From Agriotes lineatus (lineage: Eukaryota; Arthropoda; Insecta; Coleoptera; Elateridae), in NCBI GenBank assembly GCA_940337035.1, contig CALNHX010005861.1, forward strand, positions 1-64,000: a stretch of DNA of 64,000 nucleotides, given 5' to 3'. This document shows, one piece after another, positions 53,532 through 64,000 of the stretch; the stretch's first letter is position 1; the number at the start of each line of letters is the position of its first letter. The position numbers were made by a program, and so were the translations under genes. The notes below the pieces were generated by a model, which was not told the origin of the DNA, did not search any database, and saw only the letters and a list, made by a program, of their open reading frames with translations.

Positions 53532-54969
53532 AAATATCCGTTTTGGGCCTCTAGGAACCCAAAAAAGTGGTTTTTAAAAAATGTCTGTCTGTGTGTGGGT
53601 GTGTGGGTGGGTGACGCTCCTACAGCCGAAAGTATTGCTCCACTTTTGATGCGCTTTGGAATGCGGGGGTGTATCGAAAATTCATCGACAAAATAAGCTT
53701 TTCAAAAAAATCCGAAACCGGAAGCGGAAGTTACGCATGTTTTTTTGGTATCACTGTTTTCATGATTAAAATTTTGAAAATTTTATCGCGGATAACGATA
53801 GAGGGTCATAAGACAAATCTGTTAGTTTTTTGCCGAACTCGCTAGGTTTAAAATGAAGGGCGCTATGATTTTTTAAAAATATTGAGTTTAACGCCCTATT
53901 ACTCAAAAACGGATGAATCGATTCAATTGATTTTTTTTTCTGAATAGTATATGAAGGCTAACATGAGGTGATATAAAAAGTGTTTTGAAAAATATTAAGG
54001 GGCCTAAATTACAAATTTTCAAAATTTTGGAAATTTTATAAAAATCATTTCTCAAAAACTGCCCACAGGAATTTGTTTAACCTTCATACACTGATAGACC
54101 CCGAAAAGGGCTATCGATCTGTTTTTTAAAGAATCTCATGAATTATCTGTGGCGCCCTCTACGAAGCTTTGAAGTTTGAAAATTTAAACCCCTTTAATTA
54201 ATAAACAAAACAAGATAGGTAGCTGGGGTTTTCACTGAATTGCTCAGTGCATAATGGAGCATATGAATATGCAAAAAAATATTACACTCGTGGATATATG
54301 TAAGCGCACCGGCCCCCTCCCCCCTCTATTTTTGAAAAATAATTTTTTTATTCTAACGGTTGTTATATTTTTGCGTCAAAGAATCTTTTTCCGCGAAAAT
54401 AAAAAAAATCGATTTTGTATTCCCTAGAAAATATAATTTCCAGGTACTTAGAAAATTTCACCTCGGTGCTACAGCCGTTTTGAGGAAAATAATACATAAA
54501 CTAGCACAGTGGCGGCTTGTCCACTTGGCGCCATCTACAGAAGCTCGGTGGTCACGTTTTGAACTACACATTCTTTTATATTTACCCGCAATTTACGTGA
54601 AAGTGTAAACGCTTATCACGGTGAAGACGTGAGTCATCGAGTTGAAATTTTGATATGTTGTAAAGACTGTTGAATAAAGACGATATGAACAGTTTCCAGT
54701 ATGGGAAAGTCCAGGGAGGTAGTCACGTTCACTTTTTTTAACTCTTATTTTTTCCTTCACTATCAAGAAAGGAAATAACTATATTCTTACATAGTTGAGA
54801 AAAGTCTAGAAAAGTTCGTGGAGTCTGAAAAAATTGCTATTTGAAAAAAAAATACTATTGCTGCCCAGTGGCATTTTGAAGTACAAAATATTATTTATTG
54901 TCAGGTTATAGCGGATATTTGGGCTCTCTATAAGCAAAAGTTGGGTTTTTTGACTTTGTTTTATTCATA
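53532..54969. other. Unassigned low-copy-looking repeat sequence
   Basis: Contains GTCTGTCTGTGTGTGGGTGT near 53582 and CCTCCCCCCTCTATTTTTG near 54310. Style resembles insect dispersed repeats, but no ends were found. The frame 54360-54608 is not recognised. Confidence 0.4.
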
Positions 54970-55210
54970 TACAGTCAGACCTCTCCGTTCGCGGCTTTGC
55001 GGTTCGCGGGGCATTTTTGTGCTCCCCTTTCTTTGCCGTTCGCGGATATTTGCTTTGCCATTCGCGGATGGAATTGCCACTAATCTGACGTTAACTTTAA
55101 TTTGCTGTTAAAATAAACAACAGCGCATAAAAATTTGTTTACTAATGAATAATATATCAGCTTTTGTTTATTTTAACAGCGATTTAAAGTTAACGTCAGG
55201 TTAGTGACCT
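54970..55210. mobile_element. pogo/Tigger-type end with an internal hairpin
   Basis: TA then CAGTCAGACCTCTCCGTTCG resembles pogo-family ends, and GTTCGCGG words repeat to 55070. A hairpin at 55078-55210 pairs CACTAATCTGACGTTAACTT and GCTGTTAAAATAAACAA with complements on the right. The opposite transposon end was not found. Confidence 0.5.
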
Positions 55211-55442
55211 TTATAAGACCGGCCGTAAGTAAATAAAGCAGACGTATGCGGTTTATGCCATGAACACCTAAATAACATTATTTATCACGAACTTGTAAAC
55301 ACACTTATCGAGCCTATTTCTTTGAATCTCTTATTACCAAATCGGACCTGAAATAAATTGTAAAATTATAACTTGAATAAACAAATGGACATTCGAGCTC
55401 TAGCTTCAAGTGGCAGACTTATGTTACATATGGAATTTTGGT

Positions 55443-55568
55443 TCAAACTTTCGCACGCAAGGTCCTACGACGTTGGTCGACGTTCATACTTTCCACCGTG
55501 TCCTTATCTAAGCCTCTGAACAGTAGCTCATAGAGTAATTCGTCAGCACGAAGTGCGTTAACATTCAT
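55443..55568 (-). pseudogene. LTR retrotransposon gag N-terminal fragment
   Basis: 41 codons from an ATG at 55566-55568: NVNALRADELLYELLFRGLD then VESMNVDQRRRTLRAKV and a stop. This matches the opening of insect retrotransposon Gag proteins (L..DEL.YEL..RG...TV..R...LR). It is preceded on the minus strand, 73 bases upstream, by a gypsy-type primer-binding site, so gene order is right. Only the first exon-sized piece remains. Confidence 0.55.
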
Positions 55569-55640
55569 TTTGAAATAAATAATTTGGTCAAAATATTAAA
55601 GAACAATTGCAGGTTGCACAGCTGATGTAATACCAAAGTT

Positions 55641-55661
55641 GAGCCCCACACGTTTGGCGTC
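55641..55661 (-). other. Putative LTR-retrotransposon primer-binding site
   Basis: Minus strand GACGCCAAACGTGTGGGGCTC, preceded by TTTATTGTTTCA, a plausible LTR 3' end (CA). The site is close to the one at 19976-19996 and sits just upstream of the gag fragment. Confidence 0.6.
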
Positions 55662-55663
55662 AG

Positions 55664-57200
55664 TGAAACAATAAAGAAGCCAACCTGCGATCGATTACTA
55701 ATAATAATCGATGGCAGTATAATCGCAGATCAACCCCCTTATCATTTATACACCACGGTAGCTCAGAAATGTACTTACCGCAATGACCTAGCTAGCTTCA
55801 AAGTCGATGGCCTTAGGTCGCAGATTTCTATTATCAGCTGATCGGCTGCAAGCTCTTTTAATAATAGTAAAAAACACAGGGCGCCAGAAATCACAGATTT
55901 CGAGAAATAAATAAAATAGTAGCAAACATTTAAGTTTATTTAATCAACAGGTCATAATTGGTTGCAACATCTGTATTACGTCGGTAAATTGTTTATCGCA
56001 AAGTTAAAATAATGTAAGTAATACGGTATAATATTAATGCTGAAAATGCAGCACGCACAAAAAAATAAGCGAACCTCTTTTAGGCGCTTGGGTTGAATGT
56101 GATTGCAATTCAATGAAGGGATAAGTTTACCACTGTCATAGTTTTAACCGTTATCTCGGTAATGATAATAAAATGGCGTGAGAGCACTTTTTACAAAATT
56201 CTTAATATGTATTCAATTAGCAAAACTATAGATTTGTGAATTATAAATTTGGGAACAATTAATACATTATGTTTTAAATTTGTAAAACATCGGTTTATGA
56301 ATCTTTAATACATTACGTTTTAGATTTGTATAGCGTAGTTTAAATTTGCAAATTGTAAATCGGAACAATTAATACATTAAGTTTTCAATTTATAAAGCGT
56401 AAATTAAATTTGTAATCAATAAATACATTACATGTTAGCGGATTTTAAATTTGTAAAGTATAAATCTGAAGCGTCGTTAAGATCGATTCAACCAGTAAAT
56501 GGGTGAACGTGGTTATCAACAAAAGTTGAAACACTAACCTGGGTGGTGATAAAAAAACGTTGTCCAGGATTAGCTTAGTGTGAGCCGACAGCAATCTCGA
56601 ACTCGTGGCCGAATTTGATAATGGAATTGACGCTCATGGCAAGTTCAGGATAACATTCCAGCAGGAGTTCCGGGCCCAAGCTATTAATTATGGTGTCAAT
56701 TATGACATCAGACGTGGCGTCGATCAGGAAACCCAAATAAGAAGTCGCCCAAAAACGGCGTTCAAAAGTCCCGTCTAAGAGTGACGTTGAAAAATTACGT
56801 CAAATAATAACGTCAAAGAAAGAGCTAATAAAAAAACGAGAAATTACCAAAATGAATAACAAGCAATTAGCTTAAACATACCTGATCTTAATTATCAGCT
56901 CACAAGCGAAGTCAATTATAAATTGGTGCCGTAGCACGTGAGGAGAGCCTTCGTAGAAGCAAGTTACTTCAAACGAATGCAAAAATCAAATGGCCCAGAA
57001 TAACGGAATTGCGGTTGTATGGCTCAAAGCGATAACAAATGAATTTCGGAAAAACCAAATGCAGCGCCTTTGCGCGGACAAAAGTTGATATCGTTCGAAA
57101 TACAGCGAATAATAATTCAAGTGGGAATAAACAGGCTTGTCCGGAAAAGAATAAATGGAGAAACAAATAGCTAGAGCTAAAGATTTGTTTCAATTTTGGT
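55664..57200. other. Possible LTR followed by unassigned sequence
   Basis: If the primer site is right, the 5' LTR of a minus-strand element begins here. 56220-56460 has irregular copies of AAATTTGTAAA...AATACATTA words. No second LTR is seen in the window. Confidence 0.35.
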
Positions 57201-57214
57201 TAGAGTTTTATTAA

Positions 57215-58014
57215 ATCCGGAAATAAGCATACGACAACTTGCCTAAGAATTTGGAGTTTCGTTGCGGACAATTTCAAGAAATCTTCACAAACAACTTCTG
57301 TATCTTTACCACGTACAAAGGGTTCAACATCTGCAGGTTACTGATTTACCAGCTAGGCCTGCTTTCTGTGAATGGCTTATAGAAGAAGCTCATGATGCAG
57401 AATTTTTTAAGAAGATTTTGTCGATCGACGACTACTTTCACTCAAAATGGTATTTTAAATTTCCATAACACCCACATCTGCAGCGACAATAATCCACATG
57501 CAATACGTGGTGGAAATTTCCAAATGCGGTTTTCGATCAACATATGGGCAGGTACGGTTATCTTGTAGGTTTATATGAATTACCAAATCGTTTAACTGGA
57601 GCTGTATATCACAATTTTCTATCACATGTGTTACCGGGGCATTTAGAAGATATGCCATTACAAATCCGAAGAAATATGTCTCTGCTACATGATGGTGCAC
57701 CCGTTCATATCAGTTACGTGGTGACTGATTATTTAAATGCTCAATTTCCTCAAAGGTGGATTGGGCGTAATGGACCTATACGTTGGCCGGTAAGGTTGCT
57801 CAATTTAACACCAGTGGATTTTTTCTTTTGGGGGTATCTAAAGTCAGGGGTGTATCAAACAGAAATTCAAACAGAGCAAGAACTTCGGGAACGTACTTTT
57901 GCTGCCATTAGGCAAGACGCTAATATGCTAAGAACATTACAAGAAAATTGGTTAAGGCGTGCCAATACTTGTATTAATATGAGCAGCGATCATTTTGAGC
58001 AGTTATTACATTGA
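57215..58014 (+). pseudogene. DD41D mariner-type transposase relic
   Basis: Starts NPEISIRQLA, a stop, then EFGVSLRTISRNLHKQLLYL (helix-turn-helix). It continues HVQRVQHL and FCEWLIEE to SIDDYFHSKW (first catalytic D region). After a frame change comes NTHICSDNNPHAIRGG and RFSINIWAG. After a second change (frame from 57544) come YGYLVGLYELPNRLTG, LLHDGAPVH (second D) and LTPVDFFFWGYLKSGVYQT (third D), ending at TGA 58012-58014. The spacing between the second and third D is 41 residues, placing it in the DD41D group of Tc1/mariner. One stop and two frameshifts make it inactive. The right end CACCCTG-TA lies at 58276-58284. Confidence 0.85.
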
Positions 58015-58284
58015 TAACTTCATTCAGAAAGCAGCTATGGTTATTGTTAATTCTAATAATGTTTATACAGTTGTTACTGCATTTTGTTGCTTAGCAGTAA
58101 AGTTCTATTGTTATACATATTTACTCAATTCAGATGAAGATAATCGTGCTTCTCAAACAGTGGAGATGTATATTTTTTATATAAACCATTCATGTAAATG
58201 AAAAATGAAAGAGAGATATTCGATTTAGATTAACATCCTTTATAATTCTGTGAAGTTTGGTGGTCTATTTACCATACACCCTGT

Positions 58285-60515
58285 ATATCACTGGAATGGG
58301 AAAAAAATCCTCTATCTCAGGGCTGTCCAACTTCAAGGGGCCCAAGGGCCACTGTAAAAAATTTGAAGGTTGAGAGGGCCGCATCATAAAATGTGTCGTA
58401 TGCGACTTTGTGAGTGATTTGTAATAAATATAAAACATGTATATTTCAATACTAATTCTAATTTATTCAAGAAGCTTAGGTTACATTACAAAAAGCATTG
58501 AAACATAAAAGAGATATACAGGGTGTTCCCTGAGGTAACCGACAAACTTACACCGTATGTTCTAGAAGTGATTCTAAACAAAAATCCATATTCACTTTAG
58601 GTTAATTCCTTTTCGTTCTTAAGATACCGACAAAGGAAAAATATTACATCAATTAATGTAAATTTACTTATAGATATGTGACGTTTTCACCTCCTTACTA
58701 AGGGCGTCAAAGATTTACCCCTCGGGTTAAGCTCAAATCGGAGAAATACGTTCACTCAAATATATATTCGATTAGGTAAAACACCAGATAATTATCAAAA
58801 CAAATATAATGTTTTTAGCTAGTTACAATGATTAATTAAAAATAACTCTGAGTTGCCCATTATTTAAAATTAACATGTTCTTCTGCAACCCAATGCACAG
58901 GCGAGTGTTGCGGGTCCCTATTGGTAGTCCGCCGGTACGCACGCCGACTCTTCGGGAAATGGGCTGAGGAGGTCTTTTGTTGCTGTAAACTTGACCTTCC
59001 ACTCAGCAGTGATTTTAAGCTGTAATTTTCCGGCGAATTTAGCGATTTTAATGGTTATTTGGAGCGGGCGTTAGTATCTAAATCCTGGTGGTTGTTGGTA
59101 CCTTACGACGGCTAGGCGTCGTTCTTGGAGCGAACGCGGAGTCAAATCCTGCAGATGGAATTTTTTCGTCTTGAGCCGGAAGAATGATGTTGACATTCCC
59201 CCGGTAGGGAATTTGCGGGCTGCGGAATCGAACGTCGGTCCAGAAATTCGCCTTTTAATGACCAAAGAAGGGCCCTGCAGGTGAGTTTATGAAGGGCGGC
59301 TACAGGACTCTAGCTGCTCACAAGCGGGGTAGTGGCTGCGATTGCTACAGGTTAGGTTTAAATCTTAGTAAAATGGGGTTATGAGGAGTATTTCACCCCT
59401 GAGAGCGCCGGGATTTGGGTTTAAAAATTAGGCGGTGGGAAATGGCTTTTAAGCAGTTAGCCCTGCAAGACAGTACAGCATATTAAGACAGGGTTAAAGC
59501 CTCAGGGATTCAATTTTCCAAGAAAGTTTAACAATCAAGGTAAAATCGAACTCTAGCGGTCTTGCTCTTGCGGAAAATTTGAGCTTCTCGGGCTGACAGT
59601 ACAACACGTCATATCCCTTAAAGCCTGGTCTGGTAAAGGTTGGAGGCCTACTCCGTTAGACAGTTCAGCGTGTCAGATCGGAGGGCCCAGGTAGAAAAGG
59701 AGAGGACAGGATCAGGATTGGTGGACTCAAGCAAAAATTCGATCCGCGGGCCGCAAGAATATCCAAGCGGGCCGCATGCGGCCCGCGGGCCACATGTTGG
59801 ACAGCCCTGCTCTATCTTATGATGCCACAGCCAACTATGAGTTCCATATAAAAAAATACAACTTTGTTGTATAACTCAAAATTTGAAACCTTTTTGGAAA
59901 AACTGATCACGCCACTGTATTCCAGTCAAATATGTGACGGAATAACATAGAAATTACTTTTCTCTATTTTCATAAATACGCAAGATATAACCACAAAACG
60001 AAAAGCGAAAAATTGAACTTTTGTTTGTAACTCGTAAACAAATGACAATAGGTAATTTTGGTTTGCAGGTTTACACCATTAAACTAAAATCTCGATAAAA
60101 AGAGATCGAGGATGGGGGTTCCATTTTTTCATATTGGTTTTTGTTTGAAACCTAGGTAACTATCTTTACTATCTGAACTTTAAGGTAATTTTTTTTCAAT
60201 TTTTTGCTAATGTAACCTATTGAAAATTTTATGCCGTTGAAAACAAATTAAAACTTGCTACCGAATAAATGAAAAAATATACAGGTTATCATTTAAAAAG
60301 AATAATGATGGCGTCATAACATTTAAAACAAAGTACCTACATATATAAAAATCTGAAAAAGGCTTTAACATATACACTACAATTTGAATCGCTATACTGC
60401 TTTGAGAATTCTTCTTGAAAACGATCATTAATGGAGTTACCAAATTTATGCGCTACTTACTAACTCTCGTATATGAATTTATAGGATTCACAACCAAGAA
60501 AAGAAAGCATTGCTT
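58285..60515. repeat. Dispersed repeat (TATCACTGGAATGGG type), copy 2
   Basis: Matches 27748-28990 on both sides of a hAT insertion (58318-59809) and lacks repeat Y. The mariner relic ends at the TA where this copy starts. Confidence 0.75.
58318..59809. mobile_element. hAT element (1.49 kb), nonautonomous
   Basis: Ends CAGGGCTGTCCAAC and complement with GC-rich GGGCC(GC) subterminal blocks, flanked by an exact 8-bp duplication CTCTATCT (58310-58317, 59810-59817). A mariner-like end (CAGGGTGTTCC at 58519) lies inside. No hAT transposase is recognised. Base composition of 58860-59800 is distinctly richer in GC than the flanks. Confidence 0.9.
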
Positions 60516-60516
60516 T

Positions 60517-63500
60517 ATAGAGTGTCTTCATAAACGATCGAACGTTTTTGAATGGTCATTATTTTGGCGCCAGTTATTTATGTTAGTGGCACTGTAAGTC
60601 TATGTCAAATTCGAGGTTATCAGGTTAGGTTTTCTGTCAGTTTTGACATAGACTGACGCAAAACCTAACCTGCTAACCTCGAATTTGACACTGTAAGCCT
60701 ATGTCAAATTCGAGGTTATCAGGTTAGATTTTCTGTCAGTTTTGACATAGACTGACGCAAAACCTAACCTGCTAACCTCGAATTTAACATAGGCTTACAG
60801 TGTCACCAACATAAATAAATGGCACCAAGATAATGACCATTCAAAATGTTAATCATTTCTGAAGGCACTTTATGTTGGTGGCACTGTAAGTCTATATCAA
60901 ATTCGAGGTTATCAGGTTAGGTTTTCTGTCAGTTTTGACATAGACTGACGCAAAACCTAACCTGATAACCTCGAATTTGACATAGACTTACAGTGCCACC
61001 AACATAAAGTGCCTTCAGAAATGATCGAACGTTTTTGAATGGTCATTATTTTGGCGGCATTTATTTATGTTGGTGACACTGTAAGCCTATGTCAAATTCG
61101 AGGTTAGCAGGTTAGGTTTTGCGTCAGTCTATGTCAAAACTGACAGAAAACCTAACCTGATAACCTCGAATTTGACATAGGCTTACAGTGTCACCAACAT
61201 AAATAAATGGCACCAAGATAATGACCATTCAAAAACGTTAATCATTTCTGAAGGCACTTTATGTTGGTGGCACTGTAAGTCTATATCAAATTCGAGGTTA
61301 TCAGGTTAGGTTTTCTGTCAGTTTTGACATAGACTGACGCAAAACCTAACCTGATAACCTCGAATTTTACATAGACTTACAGTGCCACCAACATAAAGTG
61401 CCTTCAGAAATGATCGAACGTTTTTGAATGGTCATTATTTTGGCGGCATTTATTTATGTTGGTGGCACTGTAAGCCTATGTCAAATTCGAGGTTAGCAGG
61501 TTAGGTTTTGCGTCAGTCTATGTCAAAACTGACAGAAAACCTAACCTGATAACCTCGAATTTGACATAGGCTTACAGTGTCGCCAACATAAATAAATGGC
61601 ACCAAGATAATGACCATTCAAAAACGTTAATCATTTCTGAAGGCACTTTATGTTGGTGGCACTGTAAGTCTATATCAAATTCGAGGTTATCAGGTTAGGT
61701 TTTCTGTCAGTTTTGACACAGACTGACGCAAAACCTAACCTGATAACCTCGAATTTGACATAGACTTACAGTGCCACCAACATAAAGTGCCTTCAGAAAT
61801 GATCGAACGTTTTTGAATGGTCATTATTTTGGCGGCATTTATTTATGTTGGTGACACTGTAAGCCTATGTCAAATTCGAGGTTAGCAGGTTAGGTTTTGC
61901 GTCAGTCTATGTCAAAACTGACAGAAAACCTAACCTGATAACCTCGAATTTGACATAGGCTTACAGTGCCACCAACATAAAGTGCCTTCAGAAATGATCG
62001 AACGTTTTTAATGGTCATTATTTTGGCGGCATTTATTTATGTTGGTGGCACTGTAAGCCTATGTCAAATTCGAGGTTAGCAGGTTAGGTTTTGCGTCAGT
62101 CTATGTCAAAACTGACAGAAAACCTAACCTGATAACCTCGAATTTGACATAGGCTTACAGTGTCACCAACATAAATAAATGGCACCAAGATAATGACCAT
62201 TCAAAAACGTTAATCATTTCTGAAGGCACTTTATGTTGGTGGCACTGTAAGTCTATATCAAATTCGAGGTTATCAGGTTAGGTTTTCTGTCAGTTTTGAC
62301 ACAGACTGACGCAAAACCTAACCTGATAACCTCGAATTTGACATAGACTTACAGTGCCACCAACATAAAGTGCCTTCAGAAATGATCGAACGTTTTTGAA
62401 TGGTCATTATTTTGGCGGCATTTATTTATGTTGGTGACACTGTAAGCCTATGTCAAATTCGAGGTTAGCAGGTTAGGTTTTGCGTCAGTCTATGTCAAAA
62501 CTGACAGAAAACCTAACCTGATAACCTCGAATTTGACATAGGCTTACAGTGTCACCAACATAAATAAATGGCACCAAGATAATGACCATTCAAAAACGTT
62601 AATCATTTCTGAAGGCACTTTATGTTGGTGGCACTGTAAGTCTATATCAAATTCGAGGTTATCAGGTTAGGTTTTCTGTCAGTTTTGACATAGACTGACG
62701 CAAAACCTAACCTGATAACTTCGAATTTTACATAGACTTACAGTGCCACCAACATAAAGTGCCTTCAGAAATGATCGAACGTTTTTAATGGTCATTATTT
62801 TGGCAGCATTTATTTATGTTGGTGGCACTGTAAGCCTATGTCAAATTCGAGGTTAGCAGGTTAGGTTTTGCGTCAGTCTATGTCAAAACTGACAGAAAAC
62901 CTAACCCGATAACCTCGAATTTGACATAGGCTTACAGTGTCGCCAACATAAATAAATGGCACCAAGATAATGACCATTCAAAAACGTTAATCATTTCTGA
63001 AGGCACTTTATGTTGGTAGCACTGTAAGTCTATATCAAATTCGAGGTTATCAGGTTAGGTTTTCTGTCAGTTTTGACATAGACTGACGCAAAACCTAACC
63101 TGATAACCTAGAATTTTACATAGACTTACAGTGCCACCAACATAAAGTGCCTTCAGAAATGATCGAACGTTTTTAATGGTCATTATTTTGGCGGCATTTA
63201 TTTATGTTGGTGGCACTGTAAGCCTATGTCAAATTCGAGGTTAGCAGGTTAGGTTTTGCGTCAGTCTATGTCAAAACTGACAGAAAACCTAACCTGATAA
63301 CCTCGAATTTGACATAGGATTACAGTGCCACCAACATAAATAAATGCCGCCAAAATAATGACCATTCAAAAACGTTCGATCATTTCTGAAGGCACTTTAT
63401 GTTGGTGGCACTGTAAGTCTATGTAAAATTCTAGGTTATCAGGTTAGGTTTTGCGTCAGTCTATGTCAAAACTGACAGAAAACCTAACCCGATAACCTCG

Positions 63501-64000
63501 AATTTGACATAGGCTTACAGTGCCACCAACATAAATAAATGCCGCCAAAATAATGACCATTAAAAACGTTCGATCATTTCTGAAGGCACTTTATGTTGGT
63601 GGCACTGTAAGTCTATGTAAAATTCTAGGTTATCAGGTTAGGTTTTGCGTCAGTCTATGTCAAAACTGACAGAAAACCTAACCCGATAACCTCGAATTTG
63701 ACATAGGCTTACAGTGTCGCCAACATAAATAAATGGCACCAAGATAATGACCATTCAAAAACGTTAATCATTTCTGAAGGCACTTTATGTTGGTAGCACT
63801 GTAAGTCTATATCAAATTCGAGGTTATCAGGTTAGGTTTTCTGTCAGTTTTGACATAGACTGACGCAAAACCTAACCTGATAACCTAGAATTTTACATAG
63901 ACTTACAGTGCCACCAACATAAAGTGCCTTCAGAAATGATCGAACGTTTTTAATGGTCATTATTTTGGCGGCATTTATTTATGTTGGTGGCACTGTAAGC
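60517..64000. repeat. Hairpin satellite: about 18 palindromes in ~194-bp units, alternating orientation
   Basis: Each unit has a ~130-bp near-perfect palindrome with arms TTGGTGGCACTGTAAGTCTA, TGTCAAATTCGAGG and TTATCAGGTTAGGTTTT. The asymmetric centre reads CTGTCAGTTTTGACATAGAC in one orientation and its complement in the other. Units are joined by a ~60-bp spacer containing CTTCAGAAATGATCGAACG and GAATGGTCATTATTTTGGCG, which also flips. Successive like-oriented units recur every ~389 bp (two units), sometimes 194. Centre orientations run F F F R F R F R R F R F R F R R R F. The first two hairpins at 60590-60815 are fused by a deletion. The array continues past the window. Confidence 0.95.

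Noticed and set aside
54970..55210. Complete pogo/Tigger element
   Set aside because: Only one end was found. No matching right end or transposase lies within the window.
60590..64000. CRISPR-like regular repeat array
   Set aside because: The units are long palindromes with homologous spacers in alternating orientation in an insect-like genome. There are no unique spacers and no cas genes.

Overview
This window is eukaryotic and repeat-dominated, most likely from an insect and perhaps a beetle. The evidence is the AT-rich sequence, P-type (THAP) transposases, DD41D mariner, hAT and PIF/Harbinger relics, gypsy-type gag and primer-binding-site relics, and one tandem C2H2 zinc-finger gene. There is no operon, no CRISPR array and no confident functional tRNA or rRNA gene. 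The species is inference. The only intact-looking long coding region is the 15-finger C2H2 gene at 30546-32072. Nearly everything else is transposon, often nested, and many elements could be delimited to the base by matching target-site duplications (TSDs).

1-8.6 kb is a P-element stack. A degraded but nearly complete P-type transposase (3-2925) carries a precisely inserted 978-bp element whose removal, with one TSD copy, rejoins the reading frame. It is followed by three TIR elements lying end to end, separated by four copies of the same 8-mer (GTTCCAAC). Next come three more elements separated by four copies of a different 8-mer (TTATGAAT), inside a ~265-bp tandem repeat. A third stack of the same kind (CGATAACT, four copies) lies at 36464-38668. 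Its last member still encodes THAP, coiled-coil and catalytic-core relics of a P transposase, which ties these TIR families to the P superfamily.

9-30 kb holds a hAT-like gene relic split by a TIR insertion that contains a Crypton-like recombinase start. It also holds three copies of a ~290-bp MITE with 8-bp TSDs, a 3.9-kb hAT element (15059-18981) with nested PIF/Harbinger and SINE-like sequence, a gypsy gag relic, and two long foldback elements with TA target sites. 30-45 kb has the zinc-finger gene, a pogo-like relic split by a GC-ended TIR element, the third P stack, a 3.2-kb long inverted repeat enclosing a LINE relic, and copies of a repeat ending in GTAAAAGGAAGT. 45-60 kb has a 4.2-kb pair of hAT ends, a 1.4-kb dispersed duplicate of 23.4-24.8 kb, a 30-bp GC-rich minisatellite, a second gypsy-type relic, a DD41D mariner relic and a 1.5-kb hAT element.

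60.5-64 kb, running off the window, is an array of about 18 near-perfect hairpins in ~194-bp units, many in alternating orientation. The same palindromic core (around CGAGGTTAGCAGGTTA) occurs singly inside two P-type MITE families and in both members of the 24/51-kb duplicate. The two structures most worth pursuing are this hairpin satellite with its dispersed parent module, and the repeated insertion of different P-type elements into the same 8-bp target.
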